A stretch of 64,000 nt of DNA from Trichodelitschia bisporula (lineage: Eukaryota > Ascomycota > Dothideomycetes > Phaeotrichales > Phaeotrichaceae), in the NCBI GenBank assembly GCA_010356995.1, contig ML996694.1, positions 247,224-311,223 on the forward strand. The letters are read 5' to 3'. A model generated the notes under the pieces. The model was not told where the DNA came from. It saw nothing but the letters and a program-made list of their open reading frames with translations, and ran no database searches. Below, one piece after another: positions 20,528-31,011 of the stretch. The position numbers and the translations under genes were made by a program. How positions within the stretch are numbered: the stretch's first letter is position 1; every line of letters starts with the position of its first letter.

Positions 20528-21165
20528 AGGGGTAAGGCTGAGATGAGGTAAGCCGGGGGGCCGGGGGGCGTGGGGGCAACATTATAAAATGATGGGGTAG
20601 CGTGGGGCATTTGAGGAACCGTGAGGCGCTGAATGCGATGATGAGGCTTGTACTACGTAGGTCAGCCGTGAGCGGACTATGAGTAGATTAGAACTAGCCA
20701 TGGTGCGCTTCCATGTCTGCCGGGTGCCGCATTTCCGAGGAGAAGCGCACTACTAGGGTTCGCCGACCAAGGTCATTTTCAACTAACGACGGAATGGCCG
20801 CTATCGCAAGAGTAGGACAGCCTCGCAGCCTAACAGGACCATAATCGGAAGGACCAGCCTTCCTTTGGACTTTACCTCTCATAAGCCTCCGCGTGCGGCC
20901 TCTAGTAGCATGGCGGTCCTGCAAATGGACAGAAGGGTCCGGAGCCCATAGCTGAATTCGGTTAGCTGTAGGCCTTGTAGCCTAACATCCGCCTATGAAG
21001 TTGGCTTCGAGCTTATCTGGAGGCGCTTTGCACGAATGATACAATAGCCGACGAGGCTGAAATACTGGTTGACACCGAATCGGATGGGGCCAACAAGTCA
21101 ACTAACCCTCTAATCCCAAGCTACCGATGATCAGGCTAATTCACCGTTCCATCCAGAAAAAATCG

Positions 21166-21618
21166 CTAAAATCTCCTCTCCATCCCCTCGGCCTTCGGAC
21201 TCGTCTCCACAAACCCATGCCGCGCATACAATTTTTTCCCCTGCAGGTCCGCAATCAAGTTAACATACGCCCCTTCAGGCGCCTCCTCTTTGATATGATC
21301 AATCAAAGCATGCATGATCCAGTCGCCCAGACCACGCCGTTGATGCTCCGGTAAGATGGCAATGTCTACAATGTGGAAGTACCCTCCGCCATCACCGATG
21401 ATACGGCCCATACCAACGACCTTGTTACTGTCCAGGTGGAGGATATGTACCATGTACCAGGATCCAGCGAGGGCGAGTTCGGCCTGTGCGGCGGTGCGGG
21501 GCGTTAATCCGCAGCTAACGCGGAGGTGGAGGCACGCATCGATGCGAGGGGCCCGCGAGACGAGGATGTAACCCGGTACCGAAGAATCGGGCGCTATGGA
21601 ATCCTTTCGCTCATTCAT
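21166..21618 (-). CDS. GNAT-family N-acetyltransferase
   Basis: Acetyl-CoA-dependent N-acetyltransferase of about 150 residues, substrate unknown. The GNAT core is clear: VVGMGRIIGDGGGYFHIVDI (strands beta3-beta4), then AILPEHQRRGLGDWIMHALI carrying the acetyl-CoA pyrophosphate loop (Q-R-R-G-L-G), then YVNLIADLQGKKLYARHGFV. The single-domain size and small internal variation match small fungal cytosolic GNAT proteins. The start is taken as ATG 21616-21618, the first ATG in the frame; the frame extends a few codons further without an ATG. It is divergent from the serine/homoserine acetyltransferase gene, with 269 bases between the two ATGs, so they may share a promoter. Confidence 0.8.
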   Translation of the reverse strand: MNERKDSIAPDSSVPGYILVSRAPRIDACLHLRVSCGLTPRTAAQAELALAGSWYMVHILHLDSNKVVGMGRIIGDGGGYFHIVDIAILPEHQRRGLGDWIMHALIDHIKEEAPEGAYVNLIADLQGKKLYARHGFVETSPKAEGMERRF

Positions 21619-21887
21619 AGTAGCTTTGCAATTAACGTTCAAAATCTTTCCGTTTTTGGTTACCCGTTGTCCGTCAATTTAAGAGTTCGGGGCCTGACGT
21701 TCAAATCCCAGGGGTGGAGCGGACCCGCCTTGGCACCCTCAGCACGCAATCCCGCTCCGCTCAAACCCTTCCCCACTGGTAAGAAAGTGACGCAAGCGGG
21801 GTCTTCAGGGTTCAGGCCCTTGCCTCCGGTCTGAGCATTTTTATACTGCTTCCTTACATACACATATCGCCTTCTCCCCGCTCCACA

Positions 21888-23514
21888 ATGGCTTCTCCAG
21901 CGCGTACGCTGCTGCGCGGTCCCGCGCGGAGCTTGCTTGGCCGCGGACGCCACTTCGACTGGACGACAAGCGTCTGGTCCCGCTCTTCGACGCGTGGCGC
22001 TCACGGGACCGCGACAAGACGAAATATCAGCAACGAAGCCAGCGAGCCGAAGTCATCGAACCCGGCGCTCTCGTTCCCATGCCTAGACGCCGTAGAGTCG
22101 CGCTCAGCGAGTCTTCACCGGCGCTCGCTGACGGGCGGCCCGGAGCCGAGTTACACGAGCGGCAAGCACCAGACCTTCACATCCAAGGAGCCGATTCTCC
22201 TCGACTGGGGCGGCGTGTTACCGGAGTTTGATGTCGCGTACGAGACGTGGGGAGAACTGAATGCCAGCGCGTCCAATGCGATATTACTGCACACGGGGCT
22301 TTCAGCGTCGAGCCACGCACATAGCACGCCTGAGAACCCGCAGCCCGGGTGGTGGGAGAAGTTCATAGGGCCTGGATGTCCGCTCGACACCAGCAAGTAC
22401 TTCGTCATATGCACGAATGTGATTGGCGGGTGTTATGGGAGCACTGGGCCGGCGTCTGTTGATCCCGCGGATGGGGAGCGGTATGCGACGCGCTTTCCGA
22501 TATTGACTATGGATGATATGGTGCGCGCGCAGTTTCGGTTGCTGGATCACTTGGGGATTGGGCGGCTGTATGCGAGTGTTGGGTCGAGTATGGGTGGGAT
22601 GCAGTCGCTGACGGCTGGGGTATTGTTTCCGGATCGTGTCGGGAGGCTGGTGAGCATCAGTGGCTGTGCGAGGAGTCACCCATATAGCATTGCTATGCGG
22701 CATACGCAGCGTCAGGGTGCGTACCTTCTCTCTCTCCTTCTATTGTACTCTTGTGATGCTGCCGTATCTTTGACCTATCCGTTGACTCGCCGCAGTGCTC
22801 ATGAACGACCCCAACTGGAACCGCGGCTTCTACTACAACAGCATCCCACCGCATGCCGGCATGAAGCTTGCGCGCCAGATCGCGACAGTGACCTACCGCA
22901 GCGGCCCCGAATGGGAAGCGCGTTTCGGCCGCCGCCGCGCCGACGCCTCGAGACCGCCCGCCCTCTGCCCCGACTTCCTCATCGAGACCTACCTCGATCA
23001 CGCTGGCGAGAAGTGGTGCCTTGAGTACGACCCCAACAGTCTGCTCTACGTCTCCAAGGCCATGGATCTGTTCGACCTGGGTCTGGCACAGCGTCTGCGG
23101 ATCAACGCCTTGCGAGACAAGAACCACCATAAGCTCGCCTCCGCCGGTAATCCGAAAGTGAACGAAGAGTCCTCTGTTGTCTGCAACCTCAGGCTTCCGG
23201 ATGAGCCGTACCAGGAACAGGAAGACGATTTGGTCGCTGATATCGAGAGCCAAAAGGCGTCCTCCGCGCCGCCGCCGGATCTGGTCGCTGGCTTGCGGCC
23301 TTTGGTGAACACTCCGGCGCTGATTATGGGCGTGGCTAGCGATATCCTCTTCCCGGCGTGGCAGCAGCGCGAGATTGCAGATACGCTGCGGGCGGTTGGG
23401 AACCGCAATGTATCGCATGTGGAGCTGGGAGAGGAGCAGAGTTGGTTTGGGCATGATACTTTTTTGCTGGATTTGGAGAACGTGGGCGGCGGAGTGAAGA
23501 GGTTTTTGGGATGA
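21888..23514 (+). CDS. MET2-family serine/homoserine O-acetyltransferase, mitochondrial
   Basis: Alpha/beta-hydrolase-fold enzyme that acetylates the hydroxyl of serine or homoserine with acetyl-CoA for cysteine or methionine synthesis. Exons 21888-22716 and 22796-23514; intron of 79 bases (GTGCGT...CCGCAG) splitting a Val codon; product 515 residues. The Arg-rich N-terminus (about 45 residues) looks like a mitochondrial presequence. Catalytic triad seen: Ser234 in GSSMGG, Asp about 459 in SDILFP, His about 496 in GHDTFLL. The blocks [23 protein letters not shown] and [18 protein letters not shown] are those of the fungal mitochondrial CysA-type serine acetyltransferases, which belong to this family. 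I favour serine over homoserine, but sequence alone does not settle it. Confidence 0.85.
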
Positions 23515-23744
23515 AGACCTCCCGCAAGGGCGACGTTGTCCTTAGCGTTCTTGTACAGCTGATGGCGCTGAACCGGACATGGAATCATGTAAATACACAT
23601 GGTTGCGGTGAAGGATTTCACCTGTGCATCACTTTGGGGCTCGCACTTGCCTTCCGGTTCCTACAGATATCGTCGTCAAGTGCTTAGCGTCTCTACTCTC
23701 ATGTAACCCATACTCAGTAGCATTGAAAGCATTGGCTTCAATAC

Positions 23745-24968
23745 TTAAACTGCCTCCCGCACCTCGGCCCCAACAAGCTTATCTCCTCCTTGCTCCTTTC
23801 CCTCTTCTCCCCTTCCCTCGCCCTCCGCCATCTGCATCTCCCCAACCAACCCCACCCTCCTGTCCACCCACCGTCTCCACGGCCTGTAACACACCGCACT
23901 CCCCACCGCAGCCAGCACGAAGAGCCCACACACGCTCCCTCCGATAACATCATACCGCTCCCCAACCCTCGTCACGCCGCGCCAAAACGCGCTCTCCGCC
24001 GCCTTCTCCTCACCTACGATCCGGCTCCCCAGCACCAGGGCCTGCAGCGTACCCACCACCACCGCGACCAGCACCGTGGCGCCGGTGAGAACGAGGGAGA
24101 AGTACGTGACCGCAATATCATCCCGCACTAACCTCCCCGACTCCGCCCCACCCTGCCCCTCCTCATCGCTAGAAGCAGGCTTCGTCGCCCCAACATAAAG
24201 ACTCATCATAAGCGCACCGTCCGTGGTGTCGAGCGCCGCCATCCCCGCCGCAAAAAGCACCGGAAAAAGCAATATCAACCACAAACTCGTCCCCCGCGCC
24301 GCCTGCAGCGCACTAAGTCCCAACAATGCAATCTCACTGCTCGTGTCAAACCCGAGCCCAAACAACACGCCCAGCGGGTACATCTTCCACGGCCGATCCA
24401 CCAGCCTTGCTGCCCTCCCAACCGCACGCGCCAGCGGGCCCGAGGGCAGGACGAGGGCCGGGGCGTCCGAGGTGGGGTGCAGGAGGAGGGAGAGATGCCG
24501 GGCGAGTTTGTAGAGCAGAATACAGTTGAGGAGTCCGAGGAGCAGGAGGAATGCGGCGCTGACGGAGGAGCCGATGAGACCGCCTATGCGGCTGAAAGAA
24601 TCGAAGTGGGACGTCAGGGTGGAGGCGGTGGCTGCGACGCAGATTGCTGTTATGAGCACGATGGTTGAGTGGCCAAGGCTGAACCACAGCCCGACTGTTG
24701 CGGGCTTCTGGCCGGTTGCGACGAGGCGCCGCGTCATGAGGTCGATGGCGGCGATGTGGTCTGCGTCGAGCGCGTGGCGCAGGCCGAGGACCCAGGATAG
24801 GACGGCGGTGGAGATTAGGGTACGGTGGAAGGAGAGGACGATCCCCGCGACCACCCACACCGCGCCATTAGCGAGGATTAGAGATGCGATCGCGACTACG
24901 GCGCGGAAGGGGAGGGCGCGGAGGTACGGTGTGCGCGCGTGTAGGGCGGCGAGGCGGGGGGGTAGCAT
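23745..24968 (-). CDS. nic1: High-affinity Ni/Co permease (NiCoT family, Nic1-like)
   Basis: Plasma-membrane nickel (perhaps cobalt) importer, in fungi mainly feeding urease. Single exon, 407 residues, about eight hydrophobic segments. The family signature RHALDADHIAAIDLMTR is at about 64-80, with the metal-binding H-x4-D-H at His65, Asp70 and His71. LGHSTIV at 98-104, GLGFDTSSEIALLG at 204-217 and DTTDGALMMSLY at 247-258 complete the NiCoT motif set. The N-terminus is short and basic. It lies 350 bases downstream of cem1 on the same strand, and its 3' end converges on the serine/homoserine acetyltransferase gene with 230 bases between. Confidence 0.9.
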   Translation of the reverse strand: MLPPRLAALHARTPYLRALPFRAVVAIASLILANGAVWVVAGIVLSFHRTLISTAVLSWVLGLRHALDADHIAAIDLMTRRLVATGQKPATVGLWFSLGHSTIVLITAICVAATASTLTSHFDSFSRIGGLIGSSVSAAFLLLLGLLNCILLYKLARHLSLLLHPTSDAPALVLPSGPLARAVGRAARLVDRPWKMYPLGVLFGLGFDTSSEIALLGLSALQAARGTSLWLILLFPVLFAAGMAALDTTDGALMMSLYVGATKPASSDEEGQGGAESGRLVRDDIAVTYFSLVLTGATVLVAVVVGTLQALVLGSRIVGEEKAAESAFWRGVTRVGERYDVIGGSVCGLFVLAAVGSAVCYRPWRRWVDRRVGLVGEMQMAEGEGRGEEGKEQGGDKLVGAEVREAV

Positions 24969-25318
24969 TGTGGCTTCGGGTTCGTGTCAACGACGATGTC
25001 GAGAATCGGGGTACGAGAAACTGATTCGAAGTTCGGATCCTGCAATTCGGGTAGCCCTCCGGGCGCAAGGCCCGAGGGAAAGTGCTTGCGACCCCGCCAA
25101 TGCCCAGTGTCTGCCCCGCCATGTTGCTATCACGAGTGTGGGGCAGCGGGGGGGGGCGGCGTCGCGCTAATGCACCGTTATCTGCACGCGATTTGCTACG
25201 GGGCTTACCTGAGCAGATCGTGGCGGCGGAGGACATTAGGAACATTCTCAGCCCTGTGCATATTATCATCGCGAGCTCGCCTGTCCCGAAGGAGTGTTCA
25301 CTGGAGTGGTCGTGATGT
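24969..25318. other. Intergenic: cem1 3' region and nic1 promoter
   Basis: No gene is seen. Both neighbours are on the minus strand, so this holds the cem1 3' untranslated region and the nic1 promoter. A run of ten G lies at about 25148-25157. Confidence 0.6.
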
Positions 25319-27207
25319 TCAGCCTTTGAATTTACTAAAACAAAGACAGGCATTTGTCCCGCCAAACCCGAAGCTGTTACTCAGCGCCACGTCCACGCGC
25401 CGATGCTGCGCCGAGTGCGGGATGTAGTTGCAGTTGAATTCTGAGGGTGGATCGCCGGGGTTGTCGAGGTTGAGGGTTAGGGGGATTACGTCCTGTCCAG
25501 TCTATCAGCGCACCCTCCTCCCCACGCCCACACTCAGCATCCGGGGCACTCACCTCCGCAACACTTTTAACCGCAAAAACTCCCTCCACCGCGCCCGCCG
25601 CTCCAAGTAGATGTCCAAGCGCACCCTTAACACTCCCGACATTAACCTCCACCGCCCTCGCCCACCCTTCCTCCCCAAGCAATACTTCCTTAACCGCCCC
25701 ATTCTCCGCCCGATCACCCAGCACCGTCCCCGTAGCATGCGCACTCACATAATCTACTTCCCGCGGCCTGCACCCGGCAAACCGCAGCGCATTCTCCATC
25801 GCCCGCCGCGGCCCCTCCCCATCCGCTCTCGGCTGCGTAACATGCCACGCATCACTACTGAGCCCATACCCGCGCAGTTCGGCATAGATCCGCGCACCCC
25901 GTGCCTTCGCGTGCTCTAGTTCTTCGAGGAGCATCACGCCCGCGCCCTCGGCGATGACGAATCCGCTGCGATCACGGTCGAAGGGCCTCGACGCACTCTC
26001 TGGCGTTTGAAAGGACGTAACAAGGCTGCGCGCGCGCGCAAACCCTGCAATTGCAAGCGGGTGAATGCACGACTCCGTGCCGCCCGCAAGAACGACATTG
26101 CAGTCACCATGCGCAATGAGCCGTGCTGCATCGCCGATGCTGTGCGCGCCGGTTGTGCATGCCGTAGCCGTAGCGTGGGTTGGGCCGCGGAAGCCGAATT
26201 TCATACTCACGTGCCCGGCAGCAAGGTTGATAAGTAGGCGGGGCACGAAGTGCGGCGAGACTTTCTTGTAGCCGCCCGTGGAAAAGGCGAGGGCTGTAGA
26301 GACGACTTCGTCGAGCGCGCCGATACCGGAGCCGATGTAGACGCCCTAGGTAGTGGGGTTTAGCATTGCGGAGAGGGTGTGGGTAAAGGGAGGGGTAAAG
26401 GGCTAGGTGAAAAAGTCGTGTCAGCTCCCCCCCAGCTGTTGTTAGAGACCAGCGACGAATGCCCGACACGACTTTTTCACCTAGCCCTTGGGTGAGTGTA
26501 CTACGGTCTCGGGCATAATGGGCGTTAAGGGTCCAAGGGCCAGCCGGAAAAGTGATGAGCTCCTTCCCCCGCGGCTTTTGGTGAGGCATATGGCCAGTGA
26601 ACCGGGGGGGGCGGGAACATCACTTTTCCGGGTGTTTTCTTCGGACCCTTAACATACATTCGGCCCGGCACCGTAGTAGCCATTGCAGAGCTGGACAAAG
26701 CATACTGTATCCCGCAAGTCCTCCTCCCGCTCCGGCCGCCATCCCGCGTCGTCCAGCGCCTCCGTCGCCGCGGCAAGCGCATACTGCGCAAAACGTGCTA
26801 TGCGCCGCTCCTCCTGTCTCAATTCAGCCGAAACCCCGTCCGCAAGCTTAGTAGACGTACACCCGGCTCTAACCAGTCACTCGCTCTCCATCCGCCTTCG
26901 GCCCTGGGGCCTTCGGGGATAGTCCCTGCTATCCGCACGGGGAGGCCGTCCCATTCCGCGCCCGCGAGGTGGCGGATGCCGGATTTGCTGGCGAGGAGGG
27001 CGGGCCAGGCGTGTTTTAGGCCTGGGGGTGGTTAGCTGGGCCGTTGATTGTGTGAGGAGGTAATGTGGATGGAGGTATAATGAGGGGATATGCGGCTGCG
27101 GCCGGGATATGCGCGCGGATGCTACGCCGGTGAGAAGGGGGAGGTGTACCAACGCCCAAAGGAGTGACGACTCCCAGGCCCGTAACTACGACGCGGCGCG
27201 CCGCCAT
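25319..27207 (-). CDS. cem1: Mitochondrial 3-oxoacyl-ACP synthase (KAS, Cem1)
   Basis: Condensing enzyme of mitochondrial type II fatty acid synthesis, which supplies octanoyl-ACP for lipoate. Exons on the minus strand: 27150-27207, 26861-27021, 26706-26813, 25554-26345 and 25319-25492. Introns are 128, 47, 360 and 61 bases. Product 430 residues, close to FabF and yeast Cem1. Catalytic residues: Cys172 in TACTTGAHS, His312 in SAHATGT, Lys349 and His353 in VKGALGHLLGAAGA; the C-terminal GFGGTNA glycine loop is present. The ATG at 27205-27207 is the first in frame and starts right at RRVVVTGLG, so no long presequence is visible; an upstream exon could carry one. The third intron is far longer than the others because two inverted-repeat elements sit in it. 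All exon joins keep the frame. Confidence 0.85.
26398..26489. mobile_element. MITE-like inverted-repeat element, copy A (in cem1 intron 3)
   Basis: A 92-base element with perfect 25-base terminal inverted repeats at 26398-26422 and 26465-26489 (AAGGGCTAGGTGAAAAAGTC, then GTGTC). It has no coding capacity, and the perfect arms suggest it is young. A clear target duplication is not visible. It shares the CAAGGGC-GAAAA-GT arm layout with copies B, C and D. Confidence 0.75.
26525..26652. mobile_element. MITE-like inverted-repeat element, copy B (in cem1 intron 3)
   Basis: A 128-base element with outer arms TTAAGGGTCC/GGACCCTTAA and a second perfect 14-base inner arm (CCGGAAAAGTGATG at 26544-26557, inverse at 26618-26631). 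If the outer TA on each side is a target duplication, the element proper runs from AGGGTCC to GGACCCT, which would suit a Tc1/mariner-type origin. The inner left arm (CAAGGGCCAGCCGGAAAAGT) matches copy A's layout. Confidence 0.7.
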
Positions 27208-29817
27208 CTTTCGCTATTTAGGAAGATGAAACTGATAATGGTGAAGTTATGATTTGTGGCGGCGAGAATGCGATGCGGGCACGTGGTTTGACGATGTGAG
27301 GTTGGTGTGCACGGATCACGTGGTGGATACGATGTCACGGAAACAGCAACGCTGAAAATTCAAGTCCTCCGCGCACAGTTCATCAGCCACCAATGTGATG
27401 AATCCAGATGCAGTTCTTCTTGACTCGCATCTCCCGCCCTTTGCCCAGATCCGCGCTCGTTTCCTGGAGCACTCCCATGCCATTCCTGCATCTGTTCCAA
27501 CCTCCGTTGCTTCCGCCGCTCGGCTCGGGAAGCCGAAGGGTCAAGTACGTCCTCATCTCTCCCGAGATACAGTAGCAGCCCACAAAGTTCAAATCAACCC
27601 CAATGCCACGCATGAACCCATCTACCATTCACCCCGCAATTTCTCGACGTTCGAGGCCTCGTCGATCGGCATGTCTCTCCACAACAACCCAAACGTCAGG
27701 CCCGCCACGCGCTAGGCACTGACAGTTGCGCCACATCTGCAGGCGGCCAGATGCGGGTGTCGTCAGGGCGTTGCGGGGGGAAGCGGGAGCATTGGCGCTT
27801 GGATGGGAATCATGGTTCATTTCCCGGGTTTGGGGGGAGCGTGCGGGGCTGGTTCTCGCGTGTTTGGTGGAGGGGAGGGATTAGGGAATGAGGTTAGGTA
27901 CGGTAAGTGGTGGAGGTTGGGTTTGCGGGATGGTTGTTGGGGAAATGATGATCACCTCTCCACCTGCTTTGAGGGGGAAAGTTCACGATGGCAGCGCCGT
28001 GCAACTTTCCAACTCTCATCATTGAAATCGTCGCGGAAATCGCAATTGCAAAAAACCTCAGTTTCCAGAAACTCTCCCGCCTTCTGCAGCCCGCATACCC
28101 GCCCAGCCCTTGCTTCGCGTTCCCCCCCCCCAAATCCGAACCAACCTCGCCGCTACTCGCCGCTATTCAAGCCACTCGCTTCCACTCGCAGCTTGCAGAA
28201 TCCGCGACGCAAAACAACTCGGCAGGGCACTGGCATTGAACGCCCGCGGTCTCAACTCTGCTCCGCCTATCTCCCTGCCCGCGTCTGACCATCCCGCCTC
28301 ATGATCCTAAGAGCTAATGGAAAGAGTGATGTCGTCTCCACTACTGCAAAAGACAGAGAGGGCGATATCGCCTTTTCTATCAGCCTATGTCCCGTCAAAC
28401 ACGCGACTGAAGGACTTCGGGCGCTCACTGCATCCGTAAACCGATCAGTGACAAAAATGATACCCGTAGCCGTCCCGTCCGCAAGACCGCTCCGGCCGCG
28501 CGGCTGCAACTTCCCCGTAGCCCTCTCCCGTGATTTCATCTTCCCCCGTCCCCCATCCCCGGTCCTGCAGACATGGCGTGGCGAATATCTCGTTCCCTAC
28601 GGGCCTGCAGGAAAACGGTTGGGCCAAACGAACACGCATGAAAGGATCTACGCCACCATCCCGCTAAAACCCCCACCGCAAACACGCAAAACGCAGACGC
28701 AGAGTCATGGCCCGCGCCCTGCCAATTGTCAAATGCCATGGCGATGCCTCCGGTGTTAGCGTTCTGCGCGCGATTCAGGTCATTGCTGGAGATGGCTCCG
28801 GGATTGTGGGGGCTGGGGGAGGGCAAAGGAAGTGGGTGAGGCCGGTAAGATGGGAGCGCTGGAACTTCCTAGCTTTTTGGCAGGATTCTTACGACCCAGC
28901 TTCCTGGCCTTTGGCTACGGTGCTGGCGGAGTTCTTGCGCGATGGAGGTGCTTGGCGTGGCGTCCGGCTGCTGTGTTGGGGACTGGGCGTGCAGAATCTG
29001 GAGTATGCGGGGTGCAAAGAGGTTCAGGGAGTTGATATCACGGTATTGATGTCGTCGAACCCGTCAACGTCAACATCATCAACCATCAACGGAACCATCA
29101 CCGTCTCCTCTCCCCAACGCCCGGGACTCTTTCCTTCCCCACACTCTCGTCATCTTGTACCCCCACACCCAAACCCCCCCGCCCGGGCCCAGCGCCACAT
29201 GGCGCCGGTTCCTGACTCGCGTCGCAGCACCCAAACCGCCAACCCCGCCACCCACAAGCGCAGCGCCCAATCGCACACTTCCCCCAGTTCACCGCGCGGC
29301 TGATCCCGGACCCGCCCAGCACGTAGCGCGCGCTCACGACAGGCATGTCATGCTGGGCATCGGATCGCGGGCCGCGCGCGCAGCTTCGCACGACTAAGTG
29401 GCGCGGCGAGCGAGGGCGGACGAGAGTCCTTAAGCTGGAGGCTGCGCTAGCGGTGTGCGGTTGCCAGCGGAGCTGCTTTTGCCACTTTTATTGTATCACG
29501 TTCGAAGGTCAGGTCACGACAAAAGAGTTGTGGGATTTGGGTTTGCTGGTTGAACAGGATTGATTGTGCGTATCAACATTGCCAATAAGGACGGATCGGG
29601 TCCGGATTACGCTTGCCGACGGGGCCTCTTGGGTGGAATTTCTGCAGAGCCGTGCTTGACTTTTGGGCGGGATATCAGCATCCACGAGTGTGTTCGCCGT
29701 CTCCTTCGTGAGAGACGCAGCACGTCGACTGCTCTCTACGGCTCTTAGAGCAAGATACCCATCGTCGACTGCGCTCAGTGGCCATCTCCAGCGACACTCA
29801 CATCACCATCCGCGACC
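27208..29817. other. Gene-poor stretch
   Basis: No gene that I can support firmly. The first 200 bases on the minus strand should be the cem1 promoter. One short ORF (27988-28239) has a weakly F-box-like start and is entered separately. The frames between 28301 and 29303 are Pro/Ser-rich without domain features. Direct repetition is not evident. Confidence 0.5.
27988..28239 (+). CDS. Short hypothetical ORF, F-box-like start
   Basis: An 83-codon ORF from ATG 27988. Its first 30 residues (NFPTLIIEIVAEIAIAKNLS) recall the opening helix of fungal F-box proteins (PTEIILEIA type). Beyond that the sequence is Pro- and Ser-rich and gives no support. It could be a fragment, the first exon of a gene I cannot follow, or chance. 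Confidence 0.18.
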   Translation: MAAPCNFPTLIIEIVAEIAIAKNLSFQKLSRLLQPAYPPSPCFAFPPPKSEPTSPLLAAIQATRFHSQLAESATQNNSAGHWH

Positions 29818-31011
29818 ATGTCCGGCGAAACCCTCGTCAGACCCGATCTCGGGGTCCCGATGCGGCCAGACGACAACCGCTCGCACTACTCCCTCCCCGT
29901 CGACAGCACCATGGCCTGGATCGCCATCGCGACGTACCTGCTCCGCATGTACACGCGCGTGTATCCGCGGAACAATCTGCGGTGGGATGATTTCTTCATC
30001 ACTTTAGGCGCTGTTCGTCCCCCCCCAAACAAAAATCCTCTCAGAGACACCCAACTAACCCTCCACAGCTCTGCCTCGTAATGGCATGGGTATGCGAAGT
30101 ATACATGGTGCGACACGGCATGGGCCGGCACGTCGAGTACATCATGTCGCCCACGAACTTGATCTTCATGGGCAAGATCCGGCTCATCGCGCTGCCGGCC
30201 TGGTTCTGGGGCACCACGTTCACCAAAGTCTCCCTGGGGTTCATGATGCTGCGCATTCTGCAGGCGCGGAAGTGGCAGATTATCCTCTACTCCGTGATTG
30301 CCGCGCTGTTGGTTGCGACGGCCATTACGACTGGGTTTCAGTATACGGAGTGCACGCCCTTCCGCGCGTTCTGGAACCCAATGACGCCCGGCGCGCATTG
30401 TCGCCCGCTGGAACTGGTGCTTAAGCACACTTATTGGTCTACAAGTACGCTTCCCTATCCCGCAAACACCACCCTCTAACCCCCCCGCAGTTATCTTCAT
30501 CGTCAGCGACGTCTTCTTCGCGCTCCTCCCGCTCTCCTTCATCCTAAAAATGCAACTCCCCGTGTACGAAAAAGTAATCATCACCCTCCTCATGGGTCTC
30601 GGCCTCATCGCCTCCATCGCCGGCATCATTAAACTCACCCACGCGCGCCAATTCCTCTCCTCCAAGGACCCGACCTGGGACGGGATTACCTTCGGCATGT
30701 GGGCGGCCGCCGAGCAAAGCATCGGTATTTTCGCCGCCTGTGTCCCGCCGCTCAAGGCGCTCCTCGCACAGTTTCTGCGGAGCATTGGAAGAGGGTTCAG
30801 TAAGAATTTCTCCGGGGGGAGTGGGTCGGGGTCCGGGGGGGCGGCGGGCGAGGAAGCCATTTATGGGGGGCGGAAGAGGGGGAGTAGTGAGGAGGGCTTG
30901 GATGCGAGTCGGGATGGGGACGGGTATCCGCTGGACGATACGACGGTTCAATATGTGGTTGGCAAGAATGGGCTTATTGTTAGGCAGGAGAAGCCGAAGG
31001 AGGAGGTTTAG
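29818..31011 (+). CDS. Fungal rhodopsin-fold integral membrane protein (PTH11-like)
   Basis: Seven-helix membrane protein of the fungal rhodopsin-domain family, which includes PTH11-like putative receptors; ligand and role are unknown. Exons 29818-30012, 30069-30444 and 30491-31011; introns of 56 (donor GTTCGT, branch AACTAAC) and 46 bases. Product 363 residues. Conserved points: the N-terminal helix ends in LRMYTRVYPRNNLRWDDFFI, matching the family's R-x-Y-x-R...WDD; then VYMVRHGMGRHVEYI; then WFWGTTFTKVSLGFMMLRI; then CTPFRAFWNP..GAHC; and the last helices. The tail from about residue 265 is Gly/Ser-rich and charged (cytoplasmic). There is no CFEM domain at the N-terminus. It is convergent with the tyrosinase gene. 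Confidence 0.8.

Larger units (their letters stand above)
15347..21165. other. Gene-poor region with minisatellites and inverted-repeat elements
   Basis: I find no gene with recognisable features in this 5.8-kb stretch. It holds a 26-base minisatellite (15.82-16.0 kb), 9-base and 30-base repeats (16.2-16.5 kb), an octamer repeat near 19.76 kb, direct repeats near 20.03-20.19 kb and two inverted-repeat elements at 20.32-20.53 kb. The rest looks like unique non-coding DNA. A weak ORF from ATG 18416 to 18751 (111 residues) has no detectable domain and I do not call it. Confidence 0.55.

Noticed and set aside
21688-21705. tRNA box B-like sequence (ACGTTCAAATCCC)
   Set aside because: The flanking bases do not form a T-arm stem and no box A lies at the right distance, so it is not a tRNA gene.
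25377-26246. Reading the cem1 frame to its own stop near 25377
   Set aside because: That read loses the conserved C-terminal GFGGTNA loop; a 61-base intron at 25493-25553 restores it.
28707-29303. 198-codon plus-strand frame
   Set aside because: The first half has mixed composition, but the second half is Ser/Thr/Pro repeats and there is no recognisable domain or homologue pattern.
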